DNA from: Myxococcales bacterium
GTDB taxonomy: Bacteria > Myxococcota_A > Polyangia > Polyangiales > Ga0077539
DNA length: 64,000 nt
NCBI GenBank assembly: GCA_016793325.1
Contig: JAEUKI010000055.1
Coordinates: forward strand, 62,001-126,000
Direction: 5' to 3'
Positions 60,486 through 64,000 of the stretch are shown piece after piece. Numbering within the stretch: the stretch's first letter is position 1; each line of letters starts with the position of its first letter. The notes below the pieces were generated by a model. It was not told where the DNA came from, made no database searches, and saw only the letters and a program-made list of their open reading frames with translations. The position numbers were made by a program, and so were the translations under genes.

Positions 60486-61223
60486 TTGATCAAGATCGAA
60501 GGGCTCAGCAAACGATTCGCGAAGAACACGGTCCTCGACCGCGTGTCGCTGACTGTTCCGACGGGGTGTCTCTATGGGCTCGTGGGCCCAGGCGCGGCGG
60601 GCAAGAGCGTCCTTCTCAAGTGCATCGTGGGGCTTCTCGAGGCCGACGAAGGAAAGGTCATCGTGGACGACACGGACCTTCGGGCGTTGAGCGAGATCGA
60701 GCTCCAGGTCGCGCGGAGCAAGTTCGGGTTCTTGTTTCAAAACTACGCGCTGTTCGACTACATGACCGTCGGCGAGAACATCGCGTTTCCGCTTCGCCGC
60801 CGCGGTGGAATGACGGAAGACCAGATCAGCGCCCGCGTCGCCGAGCGCCTCGCGGCGGTGTCTCTCTCGGGCTTCGAAGCGCGCATGCCCTCGGGCCTCT
60901 CGGGCGGACAGAAGAAGCGCGTCGGGGTCGCTCGCGCGACCGTGGCGACCGCTCCGTTCGTGCTCTACGACGAGCCCGCCGCGGGGCTCGACCCGGTCAC
61001 GTCGCAGAAGATCTTCAACTTGTTGCGACGAGAGCAGCGCGAGTCCAACGCGACGGTCATCATGGTGTCGAGCGACATCGATCGGCTGCTCACGGTGACC
61101 GACCGCGTCGGCATGCTCCTTCGCGGAAAGCTCCTGTTCGATGGAACGACGGAAGAAGCGCGCGCTTCGGAGCTCCCGATCGTTCGACAGTTCATCCGAG
61201 GCGAGGTCGAAGGTCCGCTGTGA
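60486..61223 (+). CDS. MlaF-like ABC ATPase lacking the H-loop His
   Basis: This 245-aa protein starts with TTG 60486 in frame with the ATPase family. It has Walker A GPGAAGKS (Gly-rich but without the central G of GxGGGK), an intact signature LSGGQKKR and Walker B VLYDEPAAGLDP. At the H-loop the His is Ser (MVSSDIDRLL), which normally weakens ATP hydrolysis. It lies after the DUF2490 gene and is followed by a coupled Rossmann gene. With the tandem permeases upstream it probably energises the same Mla-type lipid transporter. Confidence 0.85.
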   Translation: MIKIEGLSKRFAKNTVLDRVSLTVPTGCLYGLVGPGAAGKSVLLKCIVGLLEADEGKVIVDDTDLRALSEIELQVARSKFGFLFQNYALFDYMTVGENIAFPLRRRGGMTEDQISARVAERLAAVSLSGFEARMPSGLSGGQKKRVGVARATVATAPFVLYDEPAAGLDPVTSQKIFNLLRREQRESNATVIMVSSDIDRLLTVTDRVGMLLRGKLLFDGTTEEARASELPIVRQFIRGEVEGPL

Positions 61224-61990
61224 CACGTCGCGCTGTGATCGTTGGAATGGGCGAAGTCGGGCGCCGCGTCGCCGACGGGGCGCGCGCGAGCGGCGTCGAG
61301 GTGATCGAAGTTCGCCGGGGACAATCGCTGTCCGCAGCGCTCTCGACAGGAGACGAGGCCGTGGTCCTCGCGATGCGCGAGGATGACTTCGAGCCCGGCT
61401 TTCGCGAGGCGATCGCGCTGCGACCCGAGGGCGTCGTCGTGTTGCAAAACGGCTTCATCGACGAGGTGCTCGAGGGACACGAGGTCACGCGCGGCGTTCT
61501 GTGGTTCACCGCCAAGGGGGACTTCTTCGCCAACGCGCGCGAGACGTTGCTCGCGGGGCCGCACGCAAACGCGCTCGCGCGCTGGCTCGAGGCCGTCTCG
61601 GTTCCGGTGCGCGTCGAATCGCCGGACGCCGTCGCGCGCGAGGGCCGTGAAAAAGCCGCGTGGAGCTGCCTCGTGGGGCCCGGCGCCTTCGCGCACGAGC
61701 GCACGTTCGCAGAGCTCGTCGCGAGCGACGAGCGAACGGCGCGACGGATCGTCGCCGAAGCGTGCGAAGTCGCTCAGCGAGCGCTCGATCGCGAGACCCG
61801 ATCGGACCGCGCGTGGTCGATGGTGACCGACACCGTGGGGCCCCTCGGGTGGATGCGCGGCGGGCCCAAAGGGCTCGCGTGGCGCTCGGGCAAGGTCGTT
61901 CGTTGGGCCGAGGACGTTCTCTCCGACGGCTATGCGGCAGTCGAAAACGCCGAGGTCGTGCGGCGGGTCCTCTCGCGCGCGCCGGGGTGA
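61220..61990 (+). CDS. NAD(P)-binding Rossmann protein, ketopantoate reductase-like
   Basis: GTG 61220 overlaps the ATPase stop (GTGA), giving 256 aa. The N-terminus AVIVGMGEVGRRVADGARAS is a GxGxxG-type Rossmann motif (GMGEVG). The middle VVLQNGFIDEVLEGHEVTRG and C-terminal WMRGGPKGLAWRSGKVVRWA resemble the ketopantoate/2-dehydropantoate reductase-like group. The presence of this gene in an Mla-type operon is unexplained. No signal peptide is seen. Confidence 0.72.
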   Translation: MTRRAVIVGMGEVGRRVADGARASGVEVIEVRRGQSLSAALSTGDEAVVLAMREDDFEPGFREAIALRPEGVVVLQNGFIDEVLEGHEVTRGVLWFTAKGDFFANARETLLAGPHANALARWLEAVSVPVRVESPDAVAREGREKAAWSCLVGPGAFAHERTFAELVASDERTARRIVAEACEVAQRALDRETRSDRAWSMVTDTVGPLGWMRGGPKGLAWRSGKVVRWAEDVLSDGYAAVENAEVVRRVLSRAPG

Positions 61991-62057
61991 ACGTCGACCC
62001 AAAGGTCCACGCGCGCTCGGGTGTCGCAACGAACCGAGCCGCGGCAGGAGGCCGAAC

Positions 62058-63458
62058 ATGTCGAGTGACCCACGAGCGTCGACGGCGCGCGCATCTCTTC
62101 GGAGCGCGACTGTATTTGGGATTTTGTCTGCTGGATTGATTGTGTGTGCGGATGACGCGCTGGCGCAGACACGGTCGCGCCCGCTCGAGCTCGGCGCACG
62201 CGAGCCGAGCGTTGCTGCCCCGGCGCGGGCGCGACTGTCGCTCGACGAGGCGGCGCTCACGCTGGTGGCGAGCGGCGCGTCAGGGGCGGCGCAGGCCGAT
62301 CCGTTCGAGCAAATCGCCTGCCGCGAGCGCCGCTGCGTGATCGACACGCTCCGCTGCACAGGGACGCTGCAACAAGCGTTTGCCTCGATCCACGGACGGC
62401 TGGTCCTGCGCGCCATCTCGGTCGACCTCGAGGCGCGGCGACGCAACGACGCGGGCGATCGCGCGTTCTGCGAGGCGTACGACGGGCTTTTCGTCGTCGC
62501 GTCGAACCGCGTGTGGGGTTCGATCGACCGCTTCGCGCGGCAGCACCGACCCCGCGTCGGCGCGAGCGTCGCGGGCGTTTCGGCAAGTACGCTCGGGGCG
62601 ATCGGACGCGACTTCCTCGATGCTGGCGTGCCGCGAAGCCGCTCTCTCAGCGACCCGACCGCGGTGTTGTTCACCGAGACGAGCGTCGCGTTGTTTTCGT
62701 CCAACATGCAGGGCGCTCCGCAGATCGACCCGGTCGTCTCGAGTCAGTGCGGCGGCTCGCTCTGTCGCTTCGTCACGACGAAGTGCGAGGGCGAGGTGCG
62801 CGAGGTCCGCTCGCCGATCGCGCGAGGGACGATCATGCGCGTCGAAGCTCGGCCCGTCGCGGGCGCGAGCGACCCGGCGTTTTGCGCGTCGATCGCGGGC
62901 GACCTCACCGTGCAGCGCGTCAGCATCAACCCGGGGGCGCGCTTCTGGGGCGTCACGCTCGGCGATTGGTACAACATCCCGCCGGGGACGCCGGAGCAGA
63001 CGAGCTGCCTCGTCGGCCACCCGAACTCGGACACACAAATTCGAGCGGGATCGCGCTGCGCGACCCTCGACGCGCGACGCGCGCAGAGCTGGGCGGGCCC
63101 GTGCTGCGTAGGAACGCCGGAGATCACCGTGGATTTTCCGCGGACGACGGCGACCAACACGATGGCGACGCACGACCCGGCGCCGCCGATCGCGCTCAGC
63201 CCGGACGGCGCGTGGCTCGTTGTGTTCTCGCGAGAGAGGGCGCTCACGGCGGCCGAGCGCGCGGCCAACCCGGTGCTCGTCCGCGCGTACGCCCGAGGAC
63301 GCTCGGCGCCGATCGAGTACCGCGCGAGCGAGCTGTTTGTTCCGAGCGCGCTTCCGGCTTCGGGCGCGGGGTTTTCGTTTTCGCTCGAGCTCGACGTCGA
63401 CAAGGTCGTCGCGCAGGTGGGCGGGGTCACTCGTCGCGTGCTGCTCGAGACGCGCTGA
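62058..63458 (+). CDS. secreted Cys-containing protein, unknown function
   Basis: ATG 62058 sits 6 nt after AGGAGG. A 466-aa protein with a signal peptide (SATVFGILSAGLIVCADDAL) then carries two related domains. Each has a CxxC-type or Cys-pair core (CRERRCVIDTLRC near 125-137, CGGSLCRFVTTKC near 240) and surrounding beta strands. I know no family name. Two copies of the 13-mer motif lie in it, one inside the signal peptide and one at 63032. It may be a periplasmic or surface protein of the downstream end of the Mla-type region. Confidence 0.7.
   Translation: MSSDPRASTARASLRSATVFGILSAGLIVCADDALAQTRSRPLELGAREPSVAAPARARLSLDEAALTLVASGASGAAQADPFEQIACRERRCVIDTLRCTGTLQQAFASIHGRLVLRAISVDLEARRRNDAGDRAFCEAYDGLFVVASNRVWGSIDRFARQHRPRVGASVAGVSASTLGAIGRDFLDAGVPRSRSLSDPTAVLFTETSVALFSSNMQGAPQIDPVVSSQCGGSLCRFVTTKCEGEVREVRSPIARGTIMRVEARPVAGASDPAFCASIAGDLTVQRVSINPGARFWGVTLGDWYNIPPGTPEQTSCLVGHPNSDTQIRAGSRCATLDARRAQSWAGPCCVGTPEITVDFPRTTATNTMATHDPAPPIALSPDGAWLVVFSRERALTAAERAANPVLVRAYARGRSAPIEYRASELFVPSALPASGAGFSFSLELDVDKVVAQVGGVTRRVLLETR
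62136..62148 (+). repeat. 13-mer motif TYGAWTNTGTGTG, copy 7
   Basis: This reads TTGATTGTGTGTG inside the signal peptide of the secreted protein (residues LIVC), in TTG/ATT codons. Confidence 0.7.
63032..63044 (-). repeat. 13-mer motif TYGAWTNTGTGTG, copy 8
   Basis: The minus strand reads TCGAATTTGTGTG. The plus-strand gene encodes DTQIR there with ACA/CAA/ATT codons. Confidence 0.7.
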
Positions 63459-63473
63459 GCGCGCGACGGCGGA

Positions 63474-63920
63474 TCACGCTGCGGCGTAGGTCTTGCGCGC
63501 GGTGCGAACGGCGGCGCGGTGCAGCGCGATCGCGAGCGCGAGCGAGACGAGGGCGACGAGCGCGCCGGGGGCGTGGTCCGCCACGAGGTCCATGGTCGAA
63601 GCGCCTCGCGCGCGAAAGAGCGCAGGGCGATCGAGCTCGCGCGTCACGTCGTGCGCGGTCGCGAGCAGCTTCCAGAGGCTCGCGGCGCCGATGAACGCCG
63701 CCGCTGACAAGGCAGCCCAGAGAGCGTTTCGTGTGCGCTGCGAGACGTTCGGCGCGGGCGCCGCGAGCTTCGCGAAGCGAAACGGTCCGACGCCGACGAT
63801 CTGCGAGCGGTTGGGGTCATCGTCGCGATCGATCGACGCGCTGGCTTCGAACGCCCGCAGTCGAAACGTCGCGGACCACCCTGCGATGAACAAGAACGAC
63901 AGCCAGAGCGCGGTCTGCAC
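63474..63920 (-). CDS. small membrane protein, about three helices
   Basis: GTG 63920 gives 148 aa with hydrophobic segments near residues 4-20, 65-88 and 113-132 and a positively charged C-terminus (HRAAVRTARKTYAAA). No motif or family is recognised. The stop lies 16 bp from the convergent secreted-protein gene. Confidence 0.55.
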   Translation of the reverse strand: MQTALWLSFLFIAGWSATFRLRAFEASASIDRDDDPNRSQIVGVGPFRFAKLAAPAPNVSQRTRNALWAALSAAAFIGAASLWKLLATAHDVTRELDRPALFRARGASTMDLVADHAPGALVALVSLALAIALHRAAVRTARKTYAAA

Positions 63921-64000
63921 TCGGTGATCATCGCACGCGCGGCTCCAACGGCGAACGGGGGCGACGGTCGCGATCGCGGCATCCTTCGCGCTATGCTCGG

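Overview
This 64 kb window is GC-rich chromosomal DNA with densely packed, often translationally coupled genes. The content points to a myxobacterium-like member of the Myxococcota, most likely a Polyangia or Sandaracinaceae relative. The indications are many lipoproteins whose linkers repeat D-S/T-G-V/A units, a MYXO-CTERM-type sorting motif, a DUF1552/DUF1592 pair, DUF4388 and FHA-sigma54 regulators, and three membrane-linked Ser/Thr kinases. No phage, conjugative or CRISPR locus was seen. Two tRNAs (Leu-CAG, Cys-GCA) are present.

Layout: 1-6.5 kb holds a truncated gene, a small membrane protein, a SAM methyltransferase, a lipoprotein/MlaE-like permease pair, a large HD-GYP-type regulator, speD and a Cys-repeat protein. 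6.5-7.3 kb is a repeat nest with 69-bp inverted repeats. 7.3-12.7 kb is a minus-strand run (citrate synthase, lipoprotein, ABC exporter, recQ). 13-17 kb holds a lipoprotein and a LuxR/DUF4336/amidohydrolase cluster. 17-20.7 kb holds tRNA-Leu and an MlaD/MlaF/dehydrogenase operon. 20.7-25.3 kb holds an esterase, a previously uncalled 48-aa membrane peptide, and a coupled operon of DBR1-like phosphoesterase, PstS-like binding protein and histidine kinase. 25.3-32 kb holds a PDZ-NuoH fusion, an FG-GAP lipoprotein and other surface lipoproteins. 32-38 kb holds an FHA-sigma54 activator convergent with a Ser/Thr kinase, and a SUMF1-type protein. 38-48.3 kb holds tRNA-Cys, an RCC1 protein, a 1661-aa fused surface protein, a kinase and a CapA-like protein. 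48.3-57.8 kb holds the DUF1552/DUF1592 pair, a sulfatase-like HEAT protein, a kinase and a PLP decarboxylase. 57.8-62 kb holds tandem MlaE permeases divergent from a DUF2490 protein, an MlaF-like ATPase and a Rossmann protein. The window ends with a secreted protein and a small membrane protein.

The main theme is lipid transport and cell-envelope signalling. Three MlaE-like permeases, two MlaF-like ATPases and one MCE protein are scattered over the window. The two ATPases carry complementary lesions: one has a degraded ABC signature and the other lacks the H-loop His. Together they would form one canonical and one degenerate site if they pair. Other unusual items are a bacterial homologue of the eukaryotic lariat-debranching enzyme DBR1, a PDZ domain fused to a NuoH-like membrane domain, an internal MYXO-CTERM motif, and an unexplained AT-rich 13-mer (TYGAWTNTGTGTG). 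The 13-mer occurs eight times exactly, mostly in one orientation whichever way the host gene points. All function calls come from reading the sequence; no database search was run.
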